This document shows positions 1 to 7,789 of a stretch of DNA of 11,987 nt, one piece after another. Under the pieces are notes generated by a model. That model saw nothing but the letters and a program-made list of their open reading frames with translations, made no database searches and was not told the origin of the DNA. Both the position numbers and the translations under genes were made by a program. Source of the DNA: Flavobacteriales bacterium UBA5692 (GTDB taxonomy: Bacteria; Bacteroidota; Bacteroidia; Flavobacteriales_D; Sanyastnellaceae); NCBI GenBank assembly GCA_002420235.1, contig DIHQ01000089.1, positions 4,645 to 16,631 on the forward strand, written 5' to 3'. Each line of letters starts with the position of its first letter. Positions within the stretch are counted from its first letter, which is position 1.

Positions 1-1439
1 GACCCTTTGGATATGGCCGTGCACTTTACTTATCCGGTACTAATGGCATTACAACAGTTTATGCACACCTTCAGCGGTTCGCCCCTAGACTAGAGCAGTG
101 GGTACGGGATCGGCAATATAAATACCATCAATTTGCCATTGACCATTCTCCCAAAAGGGCCTTTGTATTCCAGCAAGGTGATACCATTGCTTGGTCGGGA
201 AATTCGGGTGGAAGCGCTGGACCACACCTTCATTTTGAAGTTCGGGAAACGATGACACAGCGACCTGTGAATCCCTTATTCTGGGGGTTTGACATTCCTG
301 ATGAGGTAGCTCCAGAACTGACAGGATTATGGGTGCTTCCCATTCATGGGGGCAGCGTAAACGGCAGTAGAAGCCCTCAGCTTATAAAGCCGCAAACTTC
401 AGGAATAAGCATTGAAGGTGAAGCCCGATTTGCCATTGAGGCTCTCGACCGCTTGGACGGAGCAAGTAACAGATGTGGTATTTTCCGAGCAGAGCTTTGG
501 ATGAATGAAGAATGCATACACGCTTGGGAGTTGGATACGTTGGATTTCGCAGTAAACCGTGATATGAACGCCCACGCGTACTATGCGGAATGGGAGCGGA
601 CTGGAAAGCAGACGTATCGGATGCACCGGCTGTCTGGCAGCCGTCTGCCCATTTACGATGCAGGTGAAGTAACCAGAGCAATGATGCGAGGTGATTCTTT
701 GCCAGTTGAACTGGAGATTCGGATTTGGGATGTTCACGGCAACAAGCACTCTACCAAGTGGGTGATTGAATGGGGCGCTGCGAAAGAAAAGGGTAATATT
801 CCAGCTTACCGATACGAGAACGAACATATTATCGAAAAAGACGGTGCGCGTGTGCGCATTCCTCGTAATACTTTCTACGAGGATTTTGATTTTCCGTTGG
901 GAAAGAAAGAGCTTGGAAACATATGGATTATTGGTTCCCGCAGTGTGCCGGCAGCAAAACCTATGATCATTTCTCTTCCATGTGCCATATCGGATTCGAT
1001 GCGGTCATATGCATTGGTTACTCGACTCGATCGCGATGGGGACATCGATGAAGCAATCGTGGGCTCATGGTCTTCTTCGAATGAATTTGAATTTACCGCC
1101 AAGGCGGGAGGTTACTTTGTCATGGCTGCGGATACCTTGCCCCCGATTATTAGTCCTCATCGCCGTCACCGTACTTCATCCGAAGGGGAACTAGTTGTCC
1201 GAAACTTTGGGGAATTACGTTTTAATTTGGCTGATGAATTGGCCGGAATCGATTCTTGGGAGGCGACCTTGGATGGAGAATGGATACTGTTCCGATGGGA
1301 CCCTAAACGGGAACGCATTTGGTACCAATTGGCCGATGATAGGCATGCCACTGGCAGGACGCAATTGTTAGAAATTCATTCATGGGATAAAGTCGGAAAT
1401 GAAGTGGTTTGGCGTGGATCAGTCCGCTTTGAAAGATGA
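1..1439 (+). CDS. M23 family metallopeptidase, 5'-truncated by the window edge
   Basis: The frame is open from base 3 to the TGA at 1437-1439 (478 residues). The ATG at 252 is internal and not the start, because the peptidase core is encoded before it. The visible core has YAHL (His codon 66-68) and GPHLHFEVR (codons from about 219; HxH at 225-233), the LytM/M23 zinc-site signature. The first zinc motif (HxxxD), the signal peptide and roughly 100 N-terminal residues must lie upstream. The segment between YAHL and GDTIAWSGNSGG is longer than in classical LytM; I recall this as usual in the long Bacteroidota members of the family. About 390 residues follow the peptidase core. They look beta-rich and contain Ig-like stretches such as IEALDRLDGASN and LRFNLADELAGIDSWEA. 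Family members are secreted or envelope endopeptidases that cut peptidoglycan cross-bridges. The gene converges on the DUF5916 gene with 6 bases between the stops. The family call is firm; the substrate is inferred. Confidence 0.9.
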   Translation, partial: PFGYGRALYLSGTNGITTVYAHLQRFAPRLEQWVRDRQYKYHQFAIDHSPKRAFVFQQGDTIAWSGNSGGSAGPHLHFEVRETMTQRPVNPLFWGFDIPDEVAPELTGLWVLPIHGGSVNGSRSPQLIKPQTSGISIEGEARFAIEALDRLDGASNRCGIFRAELWMNEECIHAWELDTLDFAVNRDMNAHAYYAEWERTGKQTYRMHRLSGSRLPIYDAGEVTRAMMRGDSLPVELEIRIWDVHGNKHSTKWVIEWGAAKEKGNIPAYRYENEHIIEKDGARVRIPRNTFYEDFDFPLGKKELGNIWIIGSRSVPAAKPMIISLPCAISDSMRSYALVTRLDRDGDIDEAIVGSWSSSNEFEFTAKAGGYFVMAADTLPPIISPHRRHRTSSEGELVVRNFGELRFNLADELAGIDSWEATLDGEWILFRWDPKRERIWYQLADDRHATGRTQLLEIHSWDKVGNEVVWRGSVRFER

Positions 1440-1445
1440 TCTTAT

Positions 1446-3818
1446 TTACTTTGCAAAACCGCGCAAACCTTGCTTTAAACGACTGTAATCAATAAATGAT
1501 ATTATCCTTATTGACAGGCTATTAACAAATTCTGATTCAACCATCTGATTGAAGTTGCTCGTGTATGAATCGGGTAGCGTATAATTTTCAAAATCACCAA
1601 GACGTGTCTCTTGGAATAATTGATTTTTCCAAACTACATTCAATTCTGATCCTGGGGCAAAACTCCATTGGTACACCATGTCAATGCTCCACGCATTGAA
1701 GTTCAAATCTTCCTGATTGGCATTTTCATTTACTGAATATGGCGTTTCCGAAATAGTCCCATTTTCGAGCAAGGGATAAAGTGCCTCATACTGAACTTGG
1801 CTCCAAGCATGGCGAACCCGGGTGTTGAGGCTCATGCGATTAGTGAAGATGTAATTAATGTTCAGCACTTGCGTGTATTCTTGATTGCGTCGCTTGCCAA
1901 AGATGCTGACTTCCGTTCCGTTATCAAGGTTATCGAGGAATGTCCAACCTCGTTCGTTGCGACGGTCAATGATTTTCCATACATATCTAACCATGAAGCG
2001 GTCGTTGATTCGGACCCGAGGTTCGATTCGATACGTGTTTTCTTTCCAATCTCGGTACATTCTGCCCCCGGCATGCCAGTATCCGATATCCACCGCGATT
2101 CGCTTTCGGTAGTCGCTGCTGTACCATCCATTTACGCTATGCCATGCTGGTTCTCGCCAAACTAAGCCATCAATTCGCGAAGCGAAAACATTATTTCCGT
2201 CGGTTGGCTGGGTGTTCAATTCGAGGTTCCAACTATTGAAGGCAAGGGTGGTAGCGCGGCAAGAAGCGGACAAAAATACGTTGTTGAACATACGAGGAGT
2301 TTCCACTTGATTCAGGAAGGCATCAAATGATGTGGTGATTCGGTTCCACCTACCCCGAGGTTCGAAAATGCGATAATCGACATTGAGGAATGTGCCGATT
2401 TCATTGGGAGCTCGAAGGAACCCAAGGTCATTGGGGTCGTAGGTGGCTGATTCTAACAGGTGGCCGACACCAAAGGTCAAGTTACCCGCCATTTTGCTCA
2501 GTTCAAGACTATATGTGTGTCCTTCATCGTTTTGCTCTTCATTCGCCCCGAATTTGCGGTTGATACTGCCGCTGGCTTGAATGCTCCATGTATTTTCTGG
2601 GTTACGCAATTCGAGGCTACCGGATTGAACTATAGCATCGTATCCTGCGCCTTCTCGTATGACCATGGAGGTAGTCGAAGTCACATACCCGTTGTTAGAC
2701 AAGTTTTGATCTGCGACAGCGACTGTGTATGAGGTGAGGGTGGAGTCCTCGTCAACTGTGGCGAAGGCCTGCAGTAATCCCAGCCCTAAGCCGTTGGATA
2801 ATCGTCCTGAAACTTTTGATGCGTTTATCAGGCGGCCGTCTTCTCCTATGCGCCGGGAGTAAAAAGTTCCGTTTTTGTTAAAGAGTTCTGTACCCTCTTT
2901 GAAGAACTGGCGATTTTCATTGAATCGTATTTCGAACGGAGAGAGGTTGAGGACGAGGTTGTCAGTGACCACCTGTCCGAAGTCTGGAATCAGGGTCATA
3001 TCAAGCGTGAAAGCGTTGCCCAAGCCAATTTTCATGTCCATGCCTCCATTGTATGCATTCGATTCAATATTTCCTTCCCAGTTTTGGTAGGCGCTGAAGT
3101 ACGGGAACAAGCTGATGCGGGGAGGAGGGGAGATGCCTTCAATACCAACCAAAACACCCCCTTGGTTTAAGAGCCGTTGGGTAGGATCCATTGGGTTCCA
3201 AACGTCGTCTTCTCGCAACCTACGGATTCCACGGTACATATTCATACCCCAGCGTTGTTCGGCCTTATCTGGAAACCGGAATGCCATCCAAGGAATACGG
3301 AACTCAGCTACCCAACCTCCTGAATCAATACTACACACCACGTCCCAGACGGCATCCCACGACGAGTCTTCCCCATTGGGACTGATTTGTTCGTCAACTT
3401 GAACCCCGTCAGGAGTTGTTCGGAAGCGCATCGCATTCAATCCGTCGTTGAATGGGCTGAACCAGATTCCAAATTCGTCTGTGTTGTCGGTGCGATCACG
3501 CTTGCTCAACTGGTGCAGGATAGAATCAGGTGCCGTATCCCACATGCGCGCACCGATGTAGAGTGCGTTGTCATCGTACCCAAACTTGACTTCGGTCCTT
3601 TGGCTGGGTTGGCCTCCAGGGTTGGGCGAATATTGCTCGAAGTCACTTTGGGAAGGAATGCTTTGCCATGCGTCCTCGTCCAGGTTACCGTTGAGGTCAA
3701 TCGGTGCACTTAGGCGTTGCCCGATGGCCACCCGGGGTGCTATTACTTGGCCCCATGAAGCTCCGGTCACTCCTGCACAGGCCGCACAAAGCGTCAACCT
3801 CATCCATCTTCCGCTCAT
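1446..3818 (-). CDS. DUF5916 domain protein with N-terminal CBM9-like domain, predicted outer-membrane barrel
   Basis: This 790-residue protein begins with a signal peptide (residues 1 to about 24, ending ASWGQ). Residues about 33-225 resemble the carbohydrate-binding family 9-like fold: the opening LNGNLDEDAWQSI, then VKFGYDDNALYIGARMWD and WVAEFRIPWMAFRF. From PPPRISLFPY (about 231) onward the protein matches the DUF5916 layout, with many alternating, aromatic-rich strands, and it ends in a strand-like segment before GLRGFAK. The length is usual for the family. The function is not established; a beta-barrel in the outer membrane is an inference from strand pattern and signal peptide. It is the last gene of a minus-strand unit, starting 4 bases after the mltG stop, with no Shine-Dalgarno sequence before its ATG (3816-3818). 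That suggests translation coupled to mltG. I considered a TonB-dependent receptor, but no plug domain or TonB box is evident. Confidence 0.85.
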   Translation of the reverse strand: MSGRWMRLTLCAACAGVTGASWGQVIAPRVAIGQRLSAPIDLNGNLDEDAWQSIPSQSDFEQYSPNPGGQPSQRTEVKFGYDDNALYIGARMWDTAPDSILHQLSKRDRTDNTDEFGIWFSPFNDGLNAMRFRTTPDGVQVDEQISPNGEDSSWDAVWDVVCSIDSGGWVAEFRIPWMAFRFPDKAEQRWGMNMYRGIRRLREDDVWNPMDPTQRLLNQGGVLVGIEGISPPPRISLFPYFSAYQNWEGNIESNAYNGGMDMKIGLGNAFTLDMTLIPDFGQVVTDNLVLNLSPFEIRFNENRQFFKEGTELFNKNGTFYSRRIGEDGRLINASKVSGRLSNGLGLGLLQAFATVDEDSTLTSYTVAVADQNLSNNGYVTSTTSMVIREGAGYDAIVQSGSLELRNPENTWSIQASGSINRKFGANEEQNDEGHTYSLELSKMAGNLTFGVGHLLESATYDPNDLGFLRAPNEIGTFLNVDYRIFEPRGRWNRITTSFDAFLNQVETPRMFNNVFLSASCRATTLAFNSWNLELNTQPTDGNNVFASRIDGLVWREPAWHSVNGWYSSDYRKRIAVDIGYWHAGGRMYRDWKENTYRIEPRVRINDRFMVRYVWKIIDRRNERGWTFLDNLDNGTEVSIFGKRRNQEYTQVLNINYIFTNRMSLNTRVRHAWSQVQYEALYPLLENGTISETPYSVNENANQEDLNFNAWSIDMVYQWSFAPGSELNVVWKNQLFQETRLGDFENYTLPDSYTSNFNQMVESEFVNSLSIRIISFIDYSRLKQGLRGFAK

Positions 3819-3822
3819 GGGT

Positions 3823-4788
3823 TTATCGATAAATTCGTTCGCGATTTAGCATGCCCTGATAGGCCCGCGCGTTGCGGAGATGCTGGTTATACGTTCGGGC
3901 GAAGACGTGAGTTCTAGAGCCGTCAGGACTGGCGCACATATAGAAGTAGTTGTGTCGGTCGGCGTTCAAGACCGCTTCTAAATAAACCAAGTCTGGAATG
4001 CGAATTGGACCAGGAGGCAGACCGGGATTTCTGTAGGTGTTGTAGGGTGAGTCTACTTTTTTGTCATCGTCGAGCAAGCGTTGAATGGACCAATCTCCAA
4101 GGGCGTATTTCAGGGTGGGGTCTGCTTGCAGTAGCATCTTTTTTTTCAATCTATTCAGATAAAGCCCGGCCACAACAGGGGCTTCTGATGCATGAGCAGT
4201 TTCTTCTTGAACGATTGAGGCTAACGTGACAACTTCGTGCGGCGTAAGCCCATGTGACCAAGCTTTTTTAAGTCGCTCCGAATTCCACCATGCGGTGCTT
4301 TCGATCCGTAACCGCGTGGCTAATTCTTCTGCGGACATTTCCCAATACACGCGGTATGTATTGGGCACAATTTGCCAGCGCATGCTATCTGATCCGAGTA
4401 TCGCCGCGATGGCTGCGCTATCTGCCCAGATGCGCGGGGCGAGCACTTTTGCAATTTCGGCGACACTTCGTTTGGATGGGACGGGTAGGTTAATTTCTTC
4501 CCTTTCACCACTGGCAATTCGACGGGCAAGAACATGGGCGGGTTGTTGCCCCATCTGGCAATATTTGCCCGGGTATACGCTCCAGCCACGCCAATCAATG
4601 ATTGCAGCGATATCCGGGTAGTTTTCTGCCAAGTAATTGCGTGGATTTCCTTCTGGTGGCAATTCAATACACCAATTGGAGTCGAGGCCTGTAAGTTGGT
4701 TCCACATGGTATACTTGGCCTTTCCGTAAACGGTGGCGACCCCAGCGGCTACTAAAAGGCCCACGCCAATTTTTGTAGAAGTTTTCAT
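3823..4788 (-). CDS. mltG: Endolytic murein transglycosylase MltG (YceG-like)
   Basis: The product is 321 residues. A single N-terminal membrane anchor (about 6-21) is followed by a periplasmic part. The YceG/MltG core spans roughly residues 98-315. The hallmark LASIVQEETAHASEAPVVAG (189-208) aligns with the E. coli ASIVEKET catalytic motif, which makes Glu196 the likely acid. Further conserved blocks are LQADPTLKYALG (220-231), SPYNTYRNPGLPPGPI (247-262) and LNADRHNYFYMCASPDG (274-290). In characterised bacteria MltG cuts nascent glycan strands next to synthesising enzymes and so sets strand length and ends polymerisation. Its ATG overlaps the stop of the acetyltransferase gene by 4 bases (4785-4788), so coupled translation is likely. 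The DUF5916 gene follows after 4 bases. Nothing in the active-site region looks broken. Confidence 0.95.
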   Translation of the reverse strand: MKTSTKIGVGLLVAAGVATVYGKAKYTMWNQLTGLDSNWCIELPPEGNPRNYLAENYPDIAAIIDWRGWSVYPGKYCQMGQQPAHVLARRIASGEREEINLPVPSKRSVAEIAKVLAPRIWADSAAIAAILGSDSMRWQIVPNTYRVYWEMSAEELATRLRIESTAWWNSERLKKAWSHGLTPHEVVTLASIVQEETAHASEAPVVAGLYLNRLKKKMLLQADPTLKYALGDWSIQRLLDDDKKVDSPYNTYRNPGLPPGPIRIPDLVYLEAVLNADRHNYFYMCASPDGSRTHVFARTYNQHLRNARAYQGMLNRERIYR

Positions 4789-5303
4789 TTGTGTTTACCA
4801 AAGGCTTGAACCAGCACTGCATCTTCCCAATGTGGTGCTCGCCAAATCCAATCCTTTAAGTCCCCGGATTGTTCAAATCCTTCTGAAGTAAAGAGCTGAA
4901 TTGTTTCGGCATTACAGGCTGGAATCTCTGCCCACAATTGATGTAGACCCAGGTGTTGAAAGGCATACTCGCGCAAAAGGGCAAGACCTGATCGTGCGTG
5001 GCCTTGACGCCGATAACGATTCAGTATGGCGATTCCTACCCCTGCGCGTCGATTTCGCGGATCGTACTGATACAGGTCTACCGTTCCAACAGTTGCGTCT
5101 TGAGCGGTTGAAATCATTAACCTCAATTGTAAATCTCGGTATAAATCGTGTTGACCGCTTGCATATTGCTCTAGGGTCGCACGTCCCAGTGGAGCTATGG
5201 TCGCTCCGACCCACCACTCATCCGATGCATTTTCCAATTGGAATAAAAATTCGCAGTCGGTCGGTTCTAGCGCCCGCAACGTGTGCGTATTGGATTTCAG
5301 CAT
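4785..5303 (-). CDS. GNAT family N-acetyltransferase (RimJ/RimL/SpeG-like)
   Basis: The product is 172 residues with the usual N-terminal LRALEPTDCEFLFQLEN (9-25) of the RimJ/RimL and diamine acetyltransferase branch. Beta-strand TVGTVDLYQYDPRNRRAGVG (71-90) leads into the acetyl-CoA loop RRQGHA (98-103) and helix ARSGLALLREYAF. The C-terminal part has NAETIQLFTSEGF (131-143), the conserved end of the GNAT fold. It transfers an acetyl group from acetyl-CoA to an amine. Whether the acceptor is a protein N-terminus, a polyamine or another small molecule cannot be read from the sequence. It is the first gene of a minus-strand unit and its TGA overlaps the mltG ATG. The ATG at 5301-5303 lies 5 bases from an exact -7 promoter motif, so its mRNA may be leaderless. 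Confidence 0.9.
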   Translation of the reverse strand: MLKSNTHTLRALEPTDCEFLFQLENASDEWWVGATIAPLGRATLEQYASGQHDLYRDLQLRLMISTAQDATVGTVDLYQYDPRNRRAGVGIAILNRYRRQGHARSGLALLREYAFQHLGLHQLWAEIPACNAETIQLFTSEGFEQSGDLKDWIWRAPHWEDAVLVQAFGKHK

Positions 5304-5308
5304 GGGCG

Positions 5309-5316
5309 CAAAGATA
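5309..5316 (-). promoter_or_regulatory. Candidate Bacteroidota -7 box for the GNAT-mltG-DUF5916 unit
   Basis: On the minus strand these bases read TATCTTTG, an exact match to the Bacteroidota -7 consensus TAnnTTTG. The box ends 5 bases before the ATG at 5303. A start site about 5 bases beyond the box would place the mRNA end at or next to the start codon. I could not find a convincing TTTG/TTG -33 element at the expected 19-21 base distance, so this rests on one element and could be chance. Confidence 0.3.
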
Positions 5317-5389
5317 CCGTTCTTGATGGGAGGGGTAGTATGGATGGGATTTCATTGGTATTTTCGGCCAACACTCACAACAGGACTTC

Positions 5390-6196
5390 ATGGTTTTCAT
5401 TCAGGCGCCTCTGCGCTTACCACTTTTTACCCTTGCCTTAGCTGTCTCTTTGAGCAATTGCACCATCAACCGTGACATCATGTTCAGAACAGGAGAGGAC
5501 TTTGATTTTGCTCCATTAGAAGAAATGGAATCACTTGGTTATCGCATTGCACCCAACGACCTCTTGCAGTTTCGGTTGTTTTCGAACAAAGGTCAGCGTC
5601 TGAATCAAATAACTGCAGGTGGAGTAGGGACAGGAAGTGCAGTTATCAATCAGCAAATGAACAACGCATTGAACCAGCAGGGTGGAGTGACCTATCTGGT
5701 AAAGCCAGATGGCTTGGTGGAGCTGCCTGAGCTCGGCAACATCCGACTCGAGGGCTTGACAATTGAGGAGGCTGAAGGTCTCTTGGAGGAAGCATATGCA
5801 AGTTTTTACAATGATCCCTTCGTGATTTTACGTATCCTAAATAACCGTGTCTATATTTTTCCAGGTGAGACGGGGAAAGCATCGGTTGTGACCCTTGAAA
5901 ATATGAATACCACCATGCTTGAAGTGCTTGCGCTGTCAGGAGGAATTGGAAGCCGTGCAAACGCATCCAAAGTCAAGCTCATCCGCCGCACGCCACATGG
6001 TAATGAAATCTACAAAATGGACTTGTCCACCATTGAAGGACTGGAAGCAGCGAATACTGTGGTGCAGGCGTACGACATCATTTACGTGGAGCCGATGCCG
6101 CAGCTCATTCGGGAAACCACAGAAAGTTTGACACCCATAGCCTCGTTGATTTCGACTTTGACTTTCTTTTATGCGTTTATTGTGAATCCCAATTGA
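5390..6196 (+). CDS. Polysaccharide biosynthesis/export (OPX, Wza-like) lipoprotein
   Basis: The 268-residue product starts with a lipoprotein signal; SLSNC places the acylated cysteine at residue 24. The sequence NRDIMFRTGEDFDFAP that follows is typical of Bacteroidota export lipoproteins. A Poly_export domain (about 50-147; YRIAPNDLLQFRLFSN, then YLVKPDGLVELPELGNIRLE) is followed by an SLBB-like domain (about 152-205; VYIFPGETGKASVV and LALSGGIGSRANASKVKLIR). A hydrophobic segment near 246-264 is a likely membrane helix. An N/Q-rich stretch (about 78-98) is inserted inside the export domain. The family forms the outer-membrane end of capsule or exopolysaccharide export. The usual partner, a Wzc-type chain-length kinase, is not the next gene: rfbC starts 1 base after the stop. 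A shift to an earlier ATG in frame is not supported; the chosen ATG directly precedes the signal sequence. Confidence 0.92.
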   Translation: MVFIQAPLRLPLFTLALAVSLSNCTINRDIMFRTGEDFDFAPLEEMESLGYRIAPNDLLQFRLFSNKGQRLNQITAGGVGTGSAVINQQMNNALNQQGGVTYLVKPDGLVELPELGNIRLEGLTIEEAEGLLEEAYASFYNDPFVILRILNNRVYIFPGETGKASVVTLENMNTTMLEVLALSGGIGSRANASKVKLIRRTPHGNEIYKMDLSTIEGLEAANTVVQAYDIIYVEPMPQLIRETTESLTPIASLISTLTFFYAFIVNPN

Positions 6197-6197
6197 A

Positions 6198-6767
6198 ATG
6201 GAAACTCAAGCACTACCTCTCAGCGGATTGGTCAAATTGACGCCTCGACAATTTCGTGACGATCGCGGTGTGTTTTGGGAAACTTGGCGTAGGGGATCAT
6301 TGGACAAGCAACTGGATATCCCGGCTGATTTTGTACAAGAAAACCTGAGTATCTCCAAAGCGGGGACGATACGAGGTTTGCATTTCCAGCGAAATCCGTA
6401 CGCACAAGGTAAGCTTATTCGTTGCGCATCAGGTCGCATTATGGACGTGGCTGTGGATATCCGCGCCTCGTCCATGACACGTGGCCAATGGTACGGCTGT
6501 GAATTGTCTGATGAGAACGGATGCCAGCTTTGGATACCGGCAGGATTTGCTCATGGCTTCATGGCCCTGAGTGATCAGGCTGTGGTGGAATACCGGTGCA
6601 CCGCGTTCTACCATCCTGAGTCAGAAGGTACGATACGCTGGAACGACTCAGAAATTGGCATCGAGTGGAGTGCACGAGAATTTACCATGCCTCAGGGCGG
6701 TCCGTTTCTTTCGTCAAAAGATGCCAATGCCCCTACATTGAGTAATGCCGGATGGTCTTTTGCATAA
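6198..6767 (+). CDS. rfbC: dTDP-4-dehydrorhamnose 3,5-epimerase
   Basis: This 189-residue cupin enzyme epimerises C3 and C5 of dTDP-4-keto-6-deoxyglucose in the dTDP-L-rhamnose pathway. The key residues are present at the same numbers as in the Salmonella enzyme: His62 in RGLHFQ, Lys72 in QGKLIRC, Tyr132 in VEYRC and Tyr138 in AFYHPESEG. Conserved blocks DVAVDIR (83-89), WIPAGFAHGF (112-121), IRWND (146-150) and LSSKDANAP (171-179) follow in order. Length is normal for the family. The ATG lies 1 base after the stop of the export lipoprotein, so the two are almost surely one mRNA. The other pathway genes (rmlA, rmlB, rmlD) are not in the window. A related nucleotide-sugar epimerase acting on another dTDP-keto sugar is the main alternative. 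Confidence 0.95.
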   Translation: METQALPLSGLVKLTPRQFRDDRGVFWETWRRGSLDKQLDIPADFVQENLSISKAGTIRGLHFQRNPYAQGKLIRCASGRIMDVAVDIRASSMTRGQWYGCELSDENGCQLWIPAGFAHGFMALSDQAVVEYRCTAFYHPESEGTIRWNDSEIGIEWSAREFTMPQGGPFLSSKDANAPTLSNAGWSFA

Positions 6768-6868
6768 GGGTGTGGAAAAGTTATAAAAAGCAGCAGAAAT
6801 AGAGTTGTATTGGCCATTTACGGTAGGGTAAATTCGTTGTTTTCGTCGCCTAAAATTGCCGTGAAACA
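6768..6868. other. Intergenic gap, weak promoter only
   Basis: These 101 bases separate rfbC from the transglycosylase gene. The only suggestive signal is TTG at 6805-6807, a 21-base spacer, and TAAATTCG at 6829-6836, a Bacteroidota-like -33/-7 pair with mismatches in the -7 box (consensus TAnnTTTG). It would give a leader of about 30 bases. There is no clear stem-loop with a T-run, so rfbC may be read through into the downstream genes. Confidence 0.2.
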
Positions 6869-7786
6869 ATGGACACAAACAGCTCAACTAAGGGATTCAT
6901 CTGGAAACTGACTTTTTTCATTGCTGGAGTGCTGATGCTCTCCTTTTCAGTTTCCGACCCGGGCGACCCAAAAACGGCAGTCGGCGAAGCGCTTGTGTGG
7001 TCGCAAAATAAAGCCCCAGAAATACCGAATAACGTCCATATTGCCGGTGAATCGGTGCCGCTTGAGTCTTTTGGAGTCAGGGAGCAACTTGACCGGGAAA
7101 TGGTCGTGAACACCTACCACCACAGCTCGACCATGCTTTACTTAAAACGCGCTTCAAGGTGGTTTCCAGTCATCGAGCCCATACTCATCGAAAAAGGAAT
7201 TCCGGATGATTTCAAGTATCTAGCCATCATCGAAAGTGGGCTATCGCAGGTGGTTTCTCCTGCAGGCGCTGCAGGCTTTTGGCAGTTTATGAAGGGCACT
7301 GCACCCCAATACGATTTGAGGATTACAAAAGAAATTGATGAACGTTATCACGTCGTGAAGTCGACTTATGCTGCTTGCAATTACTTGCTTGAGGCGAGGG
7401 AGGAATTCGGCTCGTGGGCTTTGGCAGCGGCTTCTTACAACATGGGTAAGGCAGGAATTCGCCGCGAACTCGAGGAACAAGGTGTGCAGACTTATTGGGA
7501 GTTGCATCTCAACTCAGAGACTGCTCGATACGTTTACCGCCTGCTCGCTATTAAAGCAATTTTTGAAGCCCCAGAATCCTTCGGGTTTTCCATTCAAGCC
7601 GATGCGTTCTACCTTCCTTACAATACTCGCACCATTTGGATTGATTCATCCATCGATGACCTCTCCACTTTTGCCCGATTCCACGGGTCCAACCTCAAAG
7701 CTTTAAAAACCCTTAACCCGTGGCTTCGATCGACCCGGATGACTGTGGCCGTTGGTGATTCGGTCGCCATTGAGATTCCGGCTTAA
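6869..7786 (+). CDS. Lytic transglycosylase (SLT domain, MltD-like) with C-terminal LysM-like domain
   Basis: The product is 305 residues. A hydrophobic N-terminal segment (about 12-28) is a signal anchor or signal peptide. The SLT domain spans about 97-225: IPDDFKYLAIIESGL carries the likely catalytic Glu122, followed by SPAGAAGFWQFMKGTAPQY (130-148) and ALAAASYNMGKAGI (174-187), the classic goose-lysozyme/SLT motifs. The C-terminus (about 244-305; IDSSIDDLSTFARFHGS then LKTLNPWL) looks like one LysM-type peptidoglycan-binding domain. It should cleave the MurNAc-GlcNAc bond to give 1,6-anhydro ends in the periplasm. E. coli MltD is larger and has more LysM copies, so I give no gene symbol. 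cysQ starts 3 bases after the TAA, so the pair is probably co-transcribed. No Shine-Dalgarno sequence precedes the ATG. Confidence 0.92.
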   Translation: MDTNSSTKGFIWKLTFFIAGVLMLSFSVSDPGDPKTAVGEALVWSQNKAPEIPNNVHIAGESVPLESFGVREQLDREMVVNTYHHSSTMLYLKRASRWFPVIEPILIEKGIPDDFKYLAIIESGLSQVVSPAGAAGFWQFMKGTAPQYDLRITKEIDERYHVVKSTYAACNYLLEAREEFGSWALAAASYNMGKAGIRRELEEQGVQTYWELHLNSETARYVYRLLAIKAIFEAPESFGFSIQADAFYLPYNTRTIWIDSSIDDLSTFARFHGSNLKALKTLNPWLRSTRMTVAVGDSVAIEIPA

Positions 7787-7789
7787 GCA

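Noticed and set aside
399..827. Open frame of 142 codons on the minus strand
   Set aside because: It lies wholly opposite the M23 gene, has no recognisable domain, and fits a shadow of a real coding strand.
252..1439. A 395-residue gene starting at the ATG at 252
   Set aside because: The frame is open to the window edge and the M23 motifs YAHL and GPHLHFEVR are encoded upstream of 252, so this ATG is internal.
1446..3818. TonB-dependent receptor
   Set aside because: There is no plug domain or TonB box, and the CBM9-like N-terminus with the DUF5916 body explains the whole protein.
4226..5326. Two plus-strand open frames of about 130-140 codons
   Set aside because: They are antisense to mltG and the acetyltransferase, whose family motifs are clear; the antisense products show no family features.
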